Assembly: GCA_963682025.1 (NCBI GenBank)
Contig: OY821517.1
Span: forward strand, 19,167,548 to 19,231,547
From: Cordilura impudica
Lineage: Eukaryota; Arthropoda; Insecta; Diptera; Scathophagidae
DNA length: 64,000 nucleotides
Reading direction: 5' to 3'
Below, one piece after another: positions 1-11,399 of the stretch. A program made the position numbers and the translations under genes. Every line of letters starts with the position of its first letter. Position 1 is the first letter of the stretch. The notes beneath the pieces are model-generated. The model made no database searches. It saw only the letters and a list, made by a program, of their open reading frames with translations, and was not told the DNA's origin.

Positions 1-162
1 ATCCCCATTTCTCTAACCCTGTTTTTAAAAAGTTATTAATAATAATATACTGGTCTAAGTCGTAATGAAGCCCCATTACATTTATATAAAAAGCTGTTGT
101 TCTCGACAGCATGAGTTTCGACTTAGGTGGTTAATGCTTGTGAGCACAGATATATAGATTAA
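1..162. other. Window edge, no feature
   Basis: AT-rich sequence with no open reading frame or repeat match that I can support. Confidence 0.5.
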
Positions 163-720
163 CAAGTAACAAAATTATAGTCGGTCTAGACCGATTATAC
201 GATACCCTATACCATGCGTATAGAGGCCCCTTTCCTTAATGTCCAACTAGTTAGATATAGAAAATAAGCATAAACAAAATTTGTTATTAATTTTGGACCT
301 ATGGAGACTAGGTCGAAAAATGGACTGATTCTGAAGATATTTGATAAGGTCACCTTTTTTTTGCGAAAACAAAAACAAATTTGAGAAAAGCCTGTGCAAT
401 ATTTTTGTTTTTGATAGATTTAAGTGATGAAAATCGGTCCATGTTCCGACGTAGTCCGCATACAAGTGACTCCTATGAGATCGACTTAAGTTGCAATAAT
501 ATCCAAATTAGCATATATATCTCGGTCGCATTGAGCTTGTGTCTGTTTATTACATCCATCTATCAGTACTCCAAAAATAAACCCTATAGATTAGTTCTTA
601 GTCGTAGCCCCATATCAAGTCGATTCCCGATCTTCACTTAAATATATCAATAAATTAAAATATTGCACAGATTTTTCTCAAATTTGGTCCGTATGTGTTT
701 TTGCAAACAATATGTCAGTT
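163..720. repeat. mini-me/DINE-1-like repeat, chimeric head-to-head copy
   Basis: Family definition used below. One end reads CAAGTAAGAAAATTATAG, then a perfect palindrome AGTCGGTCTAGACCGACT, then ATACGATACCCTATACCATG. The other end carries a (GGAC)n/(GTCY)n microsatellite and finishes ACATAGTGGTATAGGGTATA. A full copy is about 750-800 bp. This matches the published layout of dipteran mini-me elements and the Helentron-linked DINE-1 group; the family match is from knowledge, not a search. Orientation A means the palindrome end comes first on the plus strand; B is the reverse. This copy starts in A (163 to about 425) and switches to B (about 425-720), so it is a rearranged chimera without the GTCY tract. 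Confidence 0.7.
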
Positions 721-848
721 CACACGATGAAATTTTTTTAATTCCCTTTTAAACTTCCATCTGTGTCTATACACTGAAATTTTTGTAATGAAATTGAAGA
801 TTTTTTCATGTTTACTTTATCATTTTATCTATTTATTTTATCATTTTG

Positions 849-1133
849 ATATGTAAACATCTATGCGCCCAGGAGGGTAAAAATCTATTTCACAATACAA
901 TCACAAATACAGCGTAAGGGAAAATTGGTGTGAGGTGTATGTAAGTGTATTGGTACAAAGATTATGATTTAAATTTATTTATCTGATTCAACAACCAACA
1001 CAAAGCGCCATGAATGTATAGCAAACAGCTGCAACCATCAAGTATAACAACCATAGCAATTGCTTGCTATACATAGATGGCGCTTACTGTTTGATTTTAA
1101 TTGATGTGTAAACATCTGTGATCGGACTCACAT
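849..1133 (+). repeat. Short interspersed repeat 'family C', unexpanded copy
   Basis: It begins ATATGTAAACATCTATGC and ends GTGATCGGACTCACAT followed by a T run. Blocks such as TTTCACAATACAATCACAAA and CTGTTTGATTTTAATTGA recur at 8021-9352 (reverse) and 60787-60872. TGTAAACATCT occurs near both ends. It is non-coding and the class is unknown; a non-autonomous DNA element or SINE-like unit is possible. Confidence 0.55.
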
Positions 1134-1377
1134 ATTTTTTTTTTATTTAATTCATAGTAACTTTATTTTAATCTATTATCTTTCTTAACATAAAAGAAAA
1201 TAAAAGTGAAAGAAAACGAGAAATAACTTCACATCGACATTTACGTCGAAGAATTCCGAGTTCATGAAAGTATGTATGTAGAATTCCGAGTTCATGAAAG
1301 TATGTACTTCATACCAGTCTTCTCTCCCTCTAATCTATAAACTCCGACTATCAGAAATAAAAATTTCATCGTGTAAA

Positions 1378-1580
1378 CCGGGACTTACCAGATATTGTCA
1401 GGATCGGAACACTTTTCGATCTAGTCTCCATATAAATATAGCATCCGATATGAACTTTTCCATATCCGAAGGCCAAAAAATTTATTACATTGCCCCTCAA
1501 ATTTGGTTTAATCTTATTTTCTTTATCAAATTAATTGGACCTAAGAGATAGGGTATCTAAACGCATGGTAAAGGATATGC
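1378..1580. repeat. mini-me-like fragment (orientation B)
   Basis: Palindrome-side 200 bp only: GGATCGG, CATATAAATATAGCATCCG and AAGAGATAGGGT are recognisable. The palindrome itself is lost. An old copy. Confidence 0.6.
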
Positions 1581-1689
1581 TTTTAATAACACTTTTTGAA
1601 ATTTAAAAAAATTTTTTAAAATTATTGAGCAACTCAATTAAAACAAATCACTTAAGGTAACGTGGAAATATGGCGCTAAATTCTCTAAA

Positions 1690-2120
1690 CGTCAATCTAC
1701 AGAAAACAGATCTGGTCGTCTTCATACGAAGAGACGATTTCCGAACAACAAGTTTGACGTTATTGTGCTTTGCATCATGGTTTTTGCAAAAGCCGAAAAT
1801 CTTTTATGGGTCTTAGTTCTGGGTAGTAATTCGGATTATTTTACTTCTAGTTTGACATTTTTTTTGACCATTCAGCAGCCGATTTACTGTAATGACATGA
1901 TGCTAGATCAGTCTTCTTTGTTACTTTAGGATAATAGCAGGCTATTTCGGAAGAATTCTTTAGTGTACAAATTGGTGTTGAACGTACCCGTTATCACATG
2001 CGAACTTATTCTTTGCACCGAACTACAAATAGCCTGACAAACTAAAAACTTTTTGTGAAACTTCGTTATTTGTGCCTTATTTTGTTCACGGACAATCCTT
2101 CTAGTATCGGTCATATTAAA
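1690..2120 (-). pseudogene. Possible Tc1/mariner-type transposase relic
   Basis: Minus-strand reading contains a 62-codon open stretch (1926-2114) starting MTDTRRIVREQNK, which resembles the helix-turn-helix entry of Tc1-like transposases. Further downstream on the same strand there is a segment FCKNHDAKHNN resembling the second catalytic block (usually a DN.PKH motif). Stops and frameshifts separate the pieces and no terminal repeats were found. This is a weak assignment; it could equally be chance in AT-rich DNA. Confidence 0.25.
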
Positions 2121-2535
2121 ATCGACCTCTGGTATGTGTTAGTAGTCGCCAAGCACATATTCTGAATCGTTAACAATGCAGCATTCATAGTTTTGGGATT
2201 AAAAAAAAAATTAAGTTTTTGAGCTGCTTTTCTCTCCTAAAATATTCGAGATATATTTTAAGTGTACAGTACAGATCTTTTTCTGACATTCCCTGGGCTC
2301 CCCTTAATAGTAAGATGTTCGTTACTGCGATTCCAACTTTTTCCAAGCAAAAGTACAAAACAGTAGTACAAAAGTAAATTAGAATTAAGCCAAAACTGCT
2401 AAAAAAAATGTTCTAGCATTTGATGTTATTTTTAATGATCATAACACCAAACCCTTTGGATGTTTTACTATACTGACCTATACTTGGAATTTCGCACCCC
2501 CAGACAATGACCCCGAAAATGTAAGCTGTCAATAT

Positions 2536-3244
2536 CAGCCCAATTCTCAATAACAATTCCCTGGGAATTTTTTCCCTATTCCCTGTTCCCCTATTCTTAA
2601 TAAAATCTCCCCGGGAATTTTTTCTTTTTTCCCTTTACCCTTATTCCAAAAGAACTTCGAAAATGGGAATCTCTTCCCCGGGAAAAAAGTAGCTATTCTG
2701 AATGACAATAAAAGGGAGAATAATTTGGGAATAATTCCGCCAAAAAATTGAGAGGGAGTGCTGCGAAAAATGTATGTATTTAATAGTTTTATGAAAAAAA
2801 GTAATACATATCATTTAAAATTTTGTATAATAATATTATTATGGCATTACTTTTGCTTTCAGGTCAAAAGCAACAAACAAAAAACAAATTCATGTTCTTT
2901 TTAACACAATGCAAGCCAACCCTGATGTTGCATGCTTTGCTCCGTCTTGTCCTGCAGCTGCTCTTCTGCTTCAGATACCATCAGAAACGCTACACTGAAC
3001 ATTTTTTGTATTTATTTTTAATTTATTAAAGATTTAAAGAAAAGTTTTACTTTTAATTTCCACAAAAATTTTTAAATTTGTAAACAAAACAAAACAACTG
3101 AAGCAAAACAGCTGTCTTCGAATAATCGAAATTCTCTCTCCCATATTATTCTTCTCCTCGCCTGTTTAGAATAGGAGGATTTATTCTCGGGAAAAATTAA
3201 TTTCCCGGGAACTCATTTCCCTGGGAATATTTAGAATTGGGCTG
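2536..3244. mobile_element. 709-bp non-autonomous element with TIR CAGCCCAATTCT
   Basis: Left end CAGCCCAATTCTCAATAAC and right end AATATTTAGAATTGGGCTG are inverted. Inside both ends lie repeated CCCGGGAA / CCCTGGGAA blocks. Flanks share TAT directly outside each end. An internal 68-codon ORF (2823-3029) follows a sequence resembling a 3' splice site (TTTTGCTTTCAG) but matches nothing I know. Superfamily not assigned; the 3-bp flank would be compatible with Harbinger-type insertion but TAT is not its usual target. Confidence 0.6.
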
Positions 3245-3886
3245 TATATGTTTCAATACGACATTACAGAATCAAATCCACTGCAAGTTTTATTTGAGAT
3301 TAAGAAGAACCCATAAAGAATCACTATATAAATTGTAATGATTTCTTTTCGAAAACATTTTCCAACAATATTTTGTAAGTTGAATTAAAACTGCTAAATA
3401 CTGTTGTATGTACAAAAAATATACAAACATAAAAATAAAATATTATAAATACTAAAACAAACTTTTTTTATTTTAACAATATACCGGAACATTAGAAAAG
3501 AAAACTAAAAAAATATAATAAAATTTTTATTATCATCAAATGCCTAATTCGAATTTGTGAAAAAAAATATACAGTGAAGAGACAAAGTATTTGTCGACTT
3601 GTATTTATTTTAAAAATCATTCATAGCTAGCAGGCTTTTGTTTAATTCCAAAAAAAAAAAAAAAAAAAAAAAAATATTATATGAAATAATAAAAATTCTA
3701 ATATGGTATCAAATATCTGTTCTGGGTAGCTGAAAAATTCAAATTTTTAAATCTTTAAAATTTTTTTAACTTAAATTTTTTTTTTTTTTGAAATAGACAC
3801 TAATTTCGTTGATGGTAAAGAAAATTGCTAAAAATTGATTTTGTTTTATACTTAAGTTTTATTTACTTTCAGTAGTTTAAATACAT

Positions 3887-4225
3887 CTATAATATTAATA
3901 GGCTAGGCGATTTCTTGTGACCGATGTTTTGTTCTACCGTTTTATGCCGATTTTGAGCGAACGTATATTATTTGAAAGATATTTCTTTTTAGCCGTTTTG
4001 CAGATTTACAGATTTTTAAATTTTTCCTTTATTTTGAGTAAATTGCATTTAAAGTTGCCACTACCATATACATAACATTATACAATACTATGTGTGTGTT
4101 TATTACATTTGTTAATGTGTTTGTAATAAAAATGAGTTTATTTTTTTGTGTTGATTTGTGAATTGGCTATTATTGATTAGCATACTTTTAGGGTCTTTAT
4201 TTAATGAAAAAATAAAATCATAAAC
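3887..4225 (+). repeat. MITE-A copy, right end lost
   Basis: Family definition: about 340-370 bp, start ATAATATTAATAGGCTAGGC, then GATTTCTTGTGACCGAT, ending in a small palindrome CACTCGAATTTCGAGTGCTGG and GAATCTGCTAG. The two ends form imperfect terminal inverted repeats around CTAGCMGAYTYC. Non-coding. This copy stops at about AAAAAATAAAAT, before the palindrome. Confidence 0.6.
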
Positions 4226-4256
4226 TTAAATATAAAATAATCCAGATAATCTATAA

Positions 4257-4889
4257 TGGACTCAGAATCACGGAGTCGATTTCCGTCCGTCCGTCCGTCT
4301 GTTCTCTGTCCATCTGTATGTCCATGTAAACCTTGTAATCAAATTACAGGTCGCAAATATGAATATATTTTGACGAAATTTGGTATATAAGCTTTCATCG
4401 GCCATAGGTTGAACGCTACTGAAATTTGTGAAATTCGGTCCATGTTCAGACCAGTCCCCATACAAATGACGCCTATGAAATCCACTTAAATTGCCATAAG
4501 ATCCAAATTATAATATAGGTCTCAGTCAAATTGGGTTTGTATGTGTTTATTATATCCGTTAATCAGTAGTCCAAAAATAATACCTTTAGTCATAGGCCCC
4601 ATAAAGAGCTGCCTTCACTTCACTTAAGTCTATCAAAAAACAAAAATATTGCACAGATTTTTCTCAAATTTGGACCGATCCATTTTTCGACCTAGTCCCC
4701 ATATAAATATAGCATCCGATTTGAACTTTTTCATATCTGCAGACAAAAAAATTAAGAACAATGCCACTCAAATTTGGTTTATGCTTATTTTCTATATCCA
4801 ATTAGTTGGACCGAAGAGATAGGGTCTCTAAACCATGGTATAGGGTACCGTATAATCGGTCTGGACCGACTATAATTTTCTCACTTGTT
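4257..4889. repeat. mini-me-like copy (orientation B)
   Basis: Contains (GTCC)n at about 4284-4300 and the palindrome-side end with the degenerate palindrome CGGTCTGGACCG near 4855-4870, then CTCACTTGTT. The GGTATAGGGTATA-side terminus is missing. Nested inside the Tc1-like element. Confidence 0.7.
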
Positions 4890-5165
4890 TTTATTCTCTC
4901 TTGCTATTAAATGATCCTGTCTTTGACTCGTTTTACGGGGCCTGCTGCCTAAATGTTGAGTCGCCGCCGTACATCTTTCACGATATTTCTTAATAAGTTT
5001 CCAAATTATGGATTTATTCATGGAATAATTCTCAAAATATTTATTTTGCTTAAGACTACTAGTAAAAGCATCTAATATTTTGGTATTTATCTCTTCACAA
5101 AAGTTTTTCGTTATTTTAAAATAATTAATTACTGACAGATCCCAGTCCTCGAAATTGGAGTGCAA
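4881..5165 (-). pseudogene. Tc1-like transposase N-terminal fragment
   Basis: A 94-codon minus-strand reading. Residues about 18-70 look like a paired/Tc1 helix-turn-helix: an arginine/lysine-rich start, NKSIIWKLIKKYRE as recognition helix, then a GSRPRKTSQRQD linker that corresponds to the GRPRKT box joining the two HTH units in Tc1 transposases. The reading ends in a mini-me-like copy at 4889, so the catalytic domain has been replaced or lost. The parallel sequence at 24050-24240 carries the same block, showing two related copies. The start codon is not convincing. Confidence 0.5.
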
Positions 5166-5470
5166 ATTCTAAGAAAATTTATTTTTTCATTCAATTCTAA
5201 ATATCTCTTGAATACACTGAAGATATATAAATGGGCTTGTTTATAAATAATTTTATAAGAGCATAAGGGTACAACACAAATATAATACAAACAAACAGCA
5301 TTGCATAGTTTTTTATTTGATTTTTAAATAAGTGTTTTATGTATGAAATGCATTTTACTCCAAAAAAATGCTCCAGGTGTTGCAAATTTGTAAATATGGT
5401 GGACACGTAAATAAAAATACCTTTCAAATGGGGTACTTTTTGTCAGGATCGGTTGGTAATTGATGGTTTA
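5131..5470 (-). repeat. Diverged MITE-A copy (reverse)
   Basis: Begins CAGATCCCAGTCCTCGAAATTGGAGTGCAAATTCT at about 5137, the MITE-A palindrome end in reverse orientation with substitutions, and ends near GTCAGGATCGGTT. Strong divergence from the other copies; resembles the copy at 40950-41205. Confidence 0.45.
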
Positions 5471-6011
5471 AAATCGTTGACAATAAATAATAAATTAATA
5501 CAAATATAGATAAGATTAAAAAACTGAAACAATAAATATTAAAATAGCGGTTCAGATTTTATAAATTTTCTTTTATATCATCCTCTATTTTATTGTTTTA
5601 ATCAAATCTGGTCCAGGAGTTTAAAAGTTTCCATTATTTTGCCATCACAAAAAATGCTTTTTTTCATTTATGTATTTTTTTTAAATTGTATTTTTTGTAA
5701 CAAATTTGTTATCTTTCGATAGAGAAAAATAGTTATCAAAGAGTTATTTCGCAAAAAAAAAAACTTTACCCGAAATTATTAAGGAATAAAACTTGCAAAA
5801 AAAAAGTTTCCAATGTATTGTCGCCCTCTGTATATTCTTGTTACATTTCCCAATTGTTTACCCATTATACAGAAGTGCGAATACGTTTATTTTTTGTGTT
5901 TGGTGTTAAATAGACTTGAATTAAAAATTTTTTTTTAGCGCTAAATTTTTGACACTTTTTGCATGTTTAATGAAAAATAATGGAAGCGACGAATACTTTA
6001 TCTCTTCACTG

Positions 6012-7779
6012 TACATTTTTATTTTTATATAACCATTTTTTTTTATGCATTTCTAATGCCAAGGGCTATTACTTTTAATATTTTTTTTCCAATTGTCATG
6101 ATGGTAATGATAACAATCAACCCTAAAAAATATGAAAATGAACAAACTCATCACTGTCACCATCACAGTGATGATACCATAGAGAAAAAGGAATGAATAA
6201 AAAATACTGAACATTTCCATTAAAAAAAATTACTTACATACTCGTACATAGGAAGAGTATTTCGGAAAATGTATGCAAGAGTTGAATTTAGTTTTTATTC
6301 ATTCGAATTGTTTTGGTTGGTTTTATTGTGCGTATGCATTTTAAGTTCTTCAAAATTCGTAGCTGGCTCCTTTCTTTCGCCGGTGTAATAACAATTTAAA
6401 TATGTAATTGGAATTAAAGTTTACTTTAGAGAATACATTAACGATTTTGTTCATGTTTTTTTACTAACTACTACACGCATAATTCTCAGGCATGTACATG
6501 TATGTGTGTTTGCATGTATTTGATCCTTGTTTTTATGTATTTAAATGGTTTATAGCAAAGCTGTAGTTAAATTTGTTCAAAAAACATACAAAATTATTCC
6601 TTTATATTCTTCATTATTGGTTTGGTTTGATACGAGTATATTCAGTAAGCTGTGACGTTTGTAAAACTCATGATAACATTTCGTTTATTCTTATTGAAAA
6701 TATTTAGGAATACTTTCAGAAGTTTGGTTTGGCAAATAAAAGAAATCGAGAAGCAGGTTTAAAAGTAATAAGAAGAAAAATTTTGTAAAAAGATGAAGAT
6801 AAAAATTTTACATTTTAATAAAATATTTTGAATTACGAACTCTTTACCTTTGAAAAATTGGAAATGTTTGATTTTTTTTCAAAAAAAACTTACAGAACGT
6901 TTCTACCCAATTTTTCTTCGCTTCCAATGCAAAAAAACTCAGTATGGTAATTATAATTGCCAGAAAAAGTATACGTACACTTAAATTTGACGAGTCCCAC
7001 GAACTATGCAACGACGTACAGGTCGCTTAGATCTATGTTATTTTAGTAGAAGACAGAATTGTTTCTATTTCTTTTCGAAAATATATTTTGAGATGTCTTC
7101 CAAAATCACTGCTGACTAGACCAAAATTATCTCAAAGTTTAGAAATAAGGATAAATCCTTTCGTGAAATATTTTGGATCATAGGCGGAAACTATTCCTCT
7201 GTGCAGTACGTCATTGAAAGCTGCAAAACCAGCAATTCAATTTTGTAAAAACCTCGCCCTTCAAGCCAACTGAGCGTGAAAAACGAACTATTTTGGCGTA
7301 AATAAAACAGAATCCCAGAATTACTGCTTCCCAAAATAGTTTTAAAATCAAAGAATCCCCTGGGAACATGTTTTGTTTTCGGCAGAGTTCAGAAAAAAAC
7401 ACACACTGAATAAAAACTCGTACATATATGTAAACAAACATATCTCAGACCAACAACCACATATTTTTATTTTCATATCAATTATGTGTATTTGTAAATT
7501 TTGTACGGAGCCAAACACAATCATGACAGTGTTTCGTTTTAATATTTCGTTATCTACACGAACATTTTTATACCACGTATTTTTTGTTTCGAACATACAT
7601 AAACCACACAGATTCGAGTGTAGCTTTATTTTAAATTCGTTTTCTTGCACGGGTTTTGCTAAAAAAAAAACAGAATATGTTCTTCAACGCGTACATCTAA
7701 ACATTAAAACATTTAATATGTTGTTTATGACTTAATTTCGTTTTTTTTTCGATCGCGAGTGGATAATGTTTTAATTTTT
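6012..7779. other. Long stretch without supported gene
   Basis: AT-rich, apparently single-copy within the window. An imperfect dyad CATCACTGTCACCATCACAGTGATG lies at about 6149-6173. Overlapping ORFs at 7211-7735 on both strands are short, disagree with each other and show no motif; I do not call them genes. Confidence 0.4.
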
Positions 7780-8020
7780 CCAATAGGCAGTCTACAGAGT
7801 GGTTGAAAGCGTGCTAGCCGATCAAATTGGCCAAAGACTCAACAACCGGCTGGAAAGGTAATGGTTAGTGTTTTTTGGGATGTATATGGTATAATATTCA
7901 TTGATTACTTGGAGAAATGAAAAACAGTAGCTGCCAGGTACTATGTTGAGTTATTAGACAAACTGGATGAAGAAATTAATAAAAAAAAACGACCCCACTT
8001 AAATAAAACACAAAAATAAT
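7780..8020 (+). pseudogene. mariner-like transposase fragment
   Basis: Plus-strand reading gives PKTQQPAGKVMVSVFWD followed by YGIIFIDYLEK, then a TGA stop, then YYVELLDKLDEEI with a frameshift and KKRPHL. The order basic linker, K-VM.SVFWD, GII..DYL, YY..LL..L...I, KRPHL is the central block of mariner transposases leading up to the second catalytic aspartate. That aspartate (HDNAP motif) is absent because the family C repeat begins at 8021. Only about 70 residues of a protein of about 345 remain. Confidence 0.6.
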
Positions 8021-9352
8021 GTGAGTCCGAGCACAGGGGAGATGTGTAAATATCTAGTAATTAAAGATTTTTTATGGCACTTTCTTAAAATCAAACAGAA
8101 AGCATCATATATGTATCACTTATAGCAATCAACTGCACGGGCTCTGCTAATATAAAAATATTTATTATTTATTATTTCAACCAGATAATTTTGAATTTTT
8201 CGTTTTTAATTTTTTGTTTCTATTTTTTTTTTTACTTTTTTATTTATTATTTTTCATTTTTCATTTTTTACTTTTTCATTTTTCGTTTTGCATTTTTAAT
8301 TTTTTAATAATAATTTTGAATTTTTCGTTTTTCATTTTTTGTTTCTATTTTTTTTTTACTTTTTTATTTATTATTTTTCATTTTTCATTTTTTACTTTTT
8401 CATTTTTCGTTTTGCATTTTTAATTTTTTATTTCATATTTTTCATTTTTCACTTTAATTTTTTATTTTTCATTTTTCATTTTCCATTTTTCAATTTTCAT
8501 TTTTCAATTTTCATTTTTTTTTTTAATTTTTTGTTTTTAATTTTTCATTTTCTATTTTTAAGTTTTTATTTTTTATCTTTCATTTTTAATTTTTTATTTT
8601 TCATTCTAAATTTTCTGTTTTTCAAATTTATTTTTCATTTTTAATTTTTAGTTCTTTATTTTTCATTTTTTTGTTCAATTTTTCACTTTTCATTTTTCGT
8701 TTCTTATTTTTCATTTTTATTTTTCATTTTTAATTTTTTATTTATCATTTTTTCTTTTTAGTTTTTCATTTTTAATTTTTTATTTTTAATTTTTTATTTT
8801 TCATTTTTCGTTTTTAATTTTTCATTTTTTATTTTTCATTTTTTATTTTTCATTTTTCGTTTTTAATTTTTCATTTTTTATTTTTCGTTCTTCATTTTTT
8901 ATTTTTTCATTTTTTCATTTTGCATTTTTTATTTTTCATTTTTCATTTTTCATTTTTCATTTTTCATTTTATATTTTTCAGTTTTCATTTTTTATTTTTC
9001 ATTTTTCGTTTTCCGTCTTTCATTTTTTATTTTTCAGTTTTTATTTTTCATTTTCATTTTTTATTTTTAGCTTTTTATTTTTCATTTTTCATTTTTCATT
9101 TTTCATTTTTCATTTTTCATTTTTCATTTTTCATTTTTCATTTTTATTTTTCATTTTTCATTTTATATTTTTAATTTTTCATTTTTCATTTTTTATTTTT
9201 CATTTGCAAACAGGTTATTACATATCATATTTTCATCAATGCAATCACAAGACACACCGATTTTGTCTTACGGCTCACATGTTACGCTGTTTTTGTGATT
9301 GTATTGTGAAATAAAAATTTACCGCCTGCGCGTATAGATGTTTACACATCAA
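8021..9352 (-). repeat. Family C repeat expanded by internal microsatellite
   Basis: Reverse copy of the family C repeat: its GTGAGTCCGAGCACAG end is at 8021 and its GATGTTTACACATC end at about 9337-9350. The unexpanded copy (849-1133) is about 285 bp. Here roughly 1 kb of ATTTTTC-type repeat sits between the halves. Immediately followed by an A run and a mini-me-like copy. Confidence 0.55.
8185..9206. repeat. ATTTTTC/ATTTTTT microsatellite array, about 1 kb
   Basis: Runs of the 7-base unit ATTTTTC and variants (ATTTTTT, GTTTTTA) form an almost pure pyrimidine strand. 8939-9150 is the most regular segment; the beginning has a duplicated block (8190-8320 resembles 8310-8440). The phenylalanine-rich readings across it are an artefact of the repeat. 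Confidence 0.9.
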
Positions 9353-9366
9353 GAAAAAAAAAAAAA

Positions 9367-10120
9367 CAAGTAAGAAAATTATAGTCGGTCTAGACCGACT
9401 ATACGATACCCTATACCATGCGTTTAGAAACCCTATCTCTTAGGCCCAACTAACTGGACATTGAAAATAAGCAAAAAACCAAATTTGAGTAGGATTTTTA
9501 TTAATTTTTTTGGCTGCAGATATGAAAAAGTTCATATCGGATGCTATATCTATAAAGGGACTAGGTCCAAAAATGGACCGATCCTGATCATGTTTGGTAA
9601 AGTCTCTTGTATTTTGTAAAAAATATATACAAACAAAATTTGAGAAGAATCAGTGCAATATTTTTGTTTTTTAATAAATTTAAGTGAAGATCGAGAAGCA
9701 GCTCTATATGGGGTCAAAGGGATCATTTTTGGACTACTCATTAGTGGATGTAATGAACGCATACAAACCCAATTATGGCAATTTATGTTGATTTCATATG
9801 GGTAATTTGTATGGGGGCTAGGTCTGAACATGGACCGATTCTCACCAATTTCAATAGCGTTCATCCCATGGCCGATAAAAGCTTATATATCAAATTTCAT
9901 CAAAATATATTCATATTTGCGACCTGCAGTTTGATTACAAGGTTTACATGGACACACAGACGGACGGACGGACGGACGGACGGACATTGTTAATTCAACT
10001 CAGAAAGTGATTCTGATTCGATCGGTATAATTAAAGATGGGTCTAGGTCAAATATTTTGGGTTGTTACAAACAGCAACACAAAGTCATTATACCCAAACC
10101 ACATAGTGGTATAGGGTATA
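9367..10120. repeat. mini-me-like copy, full length (orientation A)
   Basis: Complete from CAAGTAAGAAAATTATAG and the palindrome to (GGAC)n at 9960-9985 and ATAGTGGTATAGGGTATA. Open readings through it in both directions are repeat artefacts that recur in every copy. Confidence 0.85.
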
Positions 10121-10135
10121 ATAATCATGACAATG

Positions 10136-10175
10136 CACATAGGGCTCGCTAGAAGAAATATTTGGCCAAAATTAT
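10136..10175. other. Possible Transib-type terminus
   Basis: CACATAGGGCTCGCTAGAAG, followed by AATATTTGGCCAAAAT, resembles the end of the Transib at 31308 (CACTGTGGCTGAAA ... TTGGCCAAAA). It lies on the 3' side of the minus-strand transposase relic at 11400-13537, as the distal end should. No matching opposite end was found near 13540-14050, so this is tentative. Confidence 0.35.
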
Positions 10176-10358
10176 TTTAAAGCCATATATATACTTTTTT
10201 TTTTAAAGAAACAGCATTTACAATCAAGCTTACGCTTATCTTCTTAAGTTTGGATCAATTTCTAAGGTTTAAAAACCGTTTAACCCTTTCATGCATATGT
10301 TGTATATATACAACAAATTTTTTTTGTAAAATTTAATTTTCTAACGCTATATTTATAA

Positions 10359-11160
10359 CAAGTAAGAGAATTATAGTCGGTCTAGACCGACTATACGATA
10401 CCCTATACCATGCGTTTAGAAACCCTATCTCTTAGGCCCAACTACATGGACATTGAAAATTAGCAAAAACCAAATTTGAGTGGGATTTTTATTAATTTTT
10501 TTGGCTGCAGATATGAAAAAGTTCATATCGGATGCTATATCTATAAAGGGGCTAGGTCCAAAAATTGAACGATCCTGATCATGTTTGGTAAAGTCTCTTG
10601 TATTTTGAAAAAAAATGTACAAACAAAATTTGAGAAGAATCAGTGCAATATTTTTGTTTTTTAATAGATTTAAGTGAAGATCGGGAAGCAGCTCTATATG
10701 GGGTCAAAGGGATCATTTTTGGACTACTCATTAGTGGATGTAATGAACGCATACAAACCCAATTTGAGTAAGATCTTTATGACAATTAGGATCTTATGGC
10801 AATTTATGTCGATTTCATATGGGTAATTTGTATGGGGGCTAGGTCTGAACATGGACCGATTCTCACCAATTTCAATAGCGTTCATCCCACCAAATTTCAT
10901 CAAAATATATTCATATTTGCGACCTGCAGTTTGATTACAAGCTTTACATGGACACACAGACAGACGGACGGATGGACGGACGGACGGACGGACGGACGGA
11001 CGGACGGACGGACGGACGGACGGACATTGTTAAATCAACTCAGAAAGTGATTCTGATTCGATCGGTATAATTAAAGATGGGTCTAGGTCAAATATTTTTG
11101 GTTGTTACAAACAGCAGCACAAAGTCATTATACCTAAACCACATAGTGGTATAGGGTATA
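10359..11160. repeat. mini-me-like copy with long GGAC tract (orientation A)
   Basis: Complete copy with the longest (GGAC)n tract in the window, about 10965-11025, around 15 units. Very similar to the copy at 9367-10120. Confidence 0.85.
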
Positions 11161-11399
11161 AAAAAAATTGGGTACACCAAAAAAAGTCAAAAATAAAAAA
11201 AAATTTTTTTGTGCTTTTTTTCCTTATTAGGGCCTAATATAGTCCGAAAAAATCCGAAAATCAATCTTTTTTTAAATCTAATTCAGATGTTTCATCGAAT
11301 GATCAAGAAAAACAGTTTAATTTTAGTAGAAATCCTAGTTTCCTTATATTTTATGAACTTCATAATTTCAATGCGTAATAATTTTAAAATAACATTATA

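Larger units (their letters stand above)
3572..6011. mobile_element. Tc1-like transposon remnant with TIRs and TA duplication
   Basis: Left end CAGTGAAGAGACAAAGTATT and right end AATACTTTATCTCTTCACTG are inverted with about 24 of 27 bases matching. Each is flanked by TA. The CAGTG...AAGTATT..GTC signature is typical of Tc1-family TIRs. The interior holds a minus-strand transposase N-terminus (4881-5165) near the right end, as expected if the gene reads leftward. It also holds later insertions: MITE-A copies at 3887-4225 and 5131-5470 and a mini-me-like copy at 4257-4889. The catalytic part of the transposase is not visible. Confidence 0.7.

Noticed and set aside
7211..7735. 100-codon and 120-codon ORFs on opposite strands
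   Set aside because: They shadow each other and neither shows recognisable motifs.
7787..7857. A 71-bp exon-like block: CCAATAG before it and AAG|GTAATG after it, open in one frame
   Set aside because: The overlapping frame reads PKTQQPAGKVMVSVFWD, a mariner transposase segment that continues downstream; the splice-like signals are coincidental.
8214..9174. Phenylalanine-rich ORFs of 69-101 codons
   Set aside because: Products of the ATTTTTC microsatellite; no start context or complexity.
10965..11025. Regular GGAC repeats as a CRISPR-like array
   Set aside because: Simple tandem microsatellite without spacers in an animal genome.
9550..11050. Repeated ORFs reading MAIYVDFIWVICMGARSEHG and the reverse-strand MNAIEIGENRSMFRPS
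   Set aside because: They recur in every mini-me-like copy on both strands with indels; repeat sequence rather than genes.
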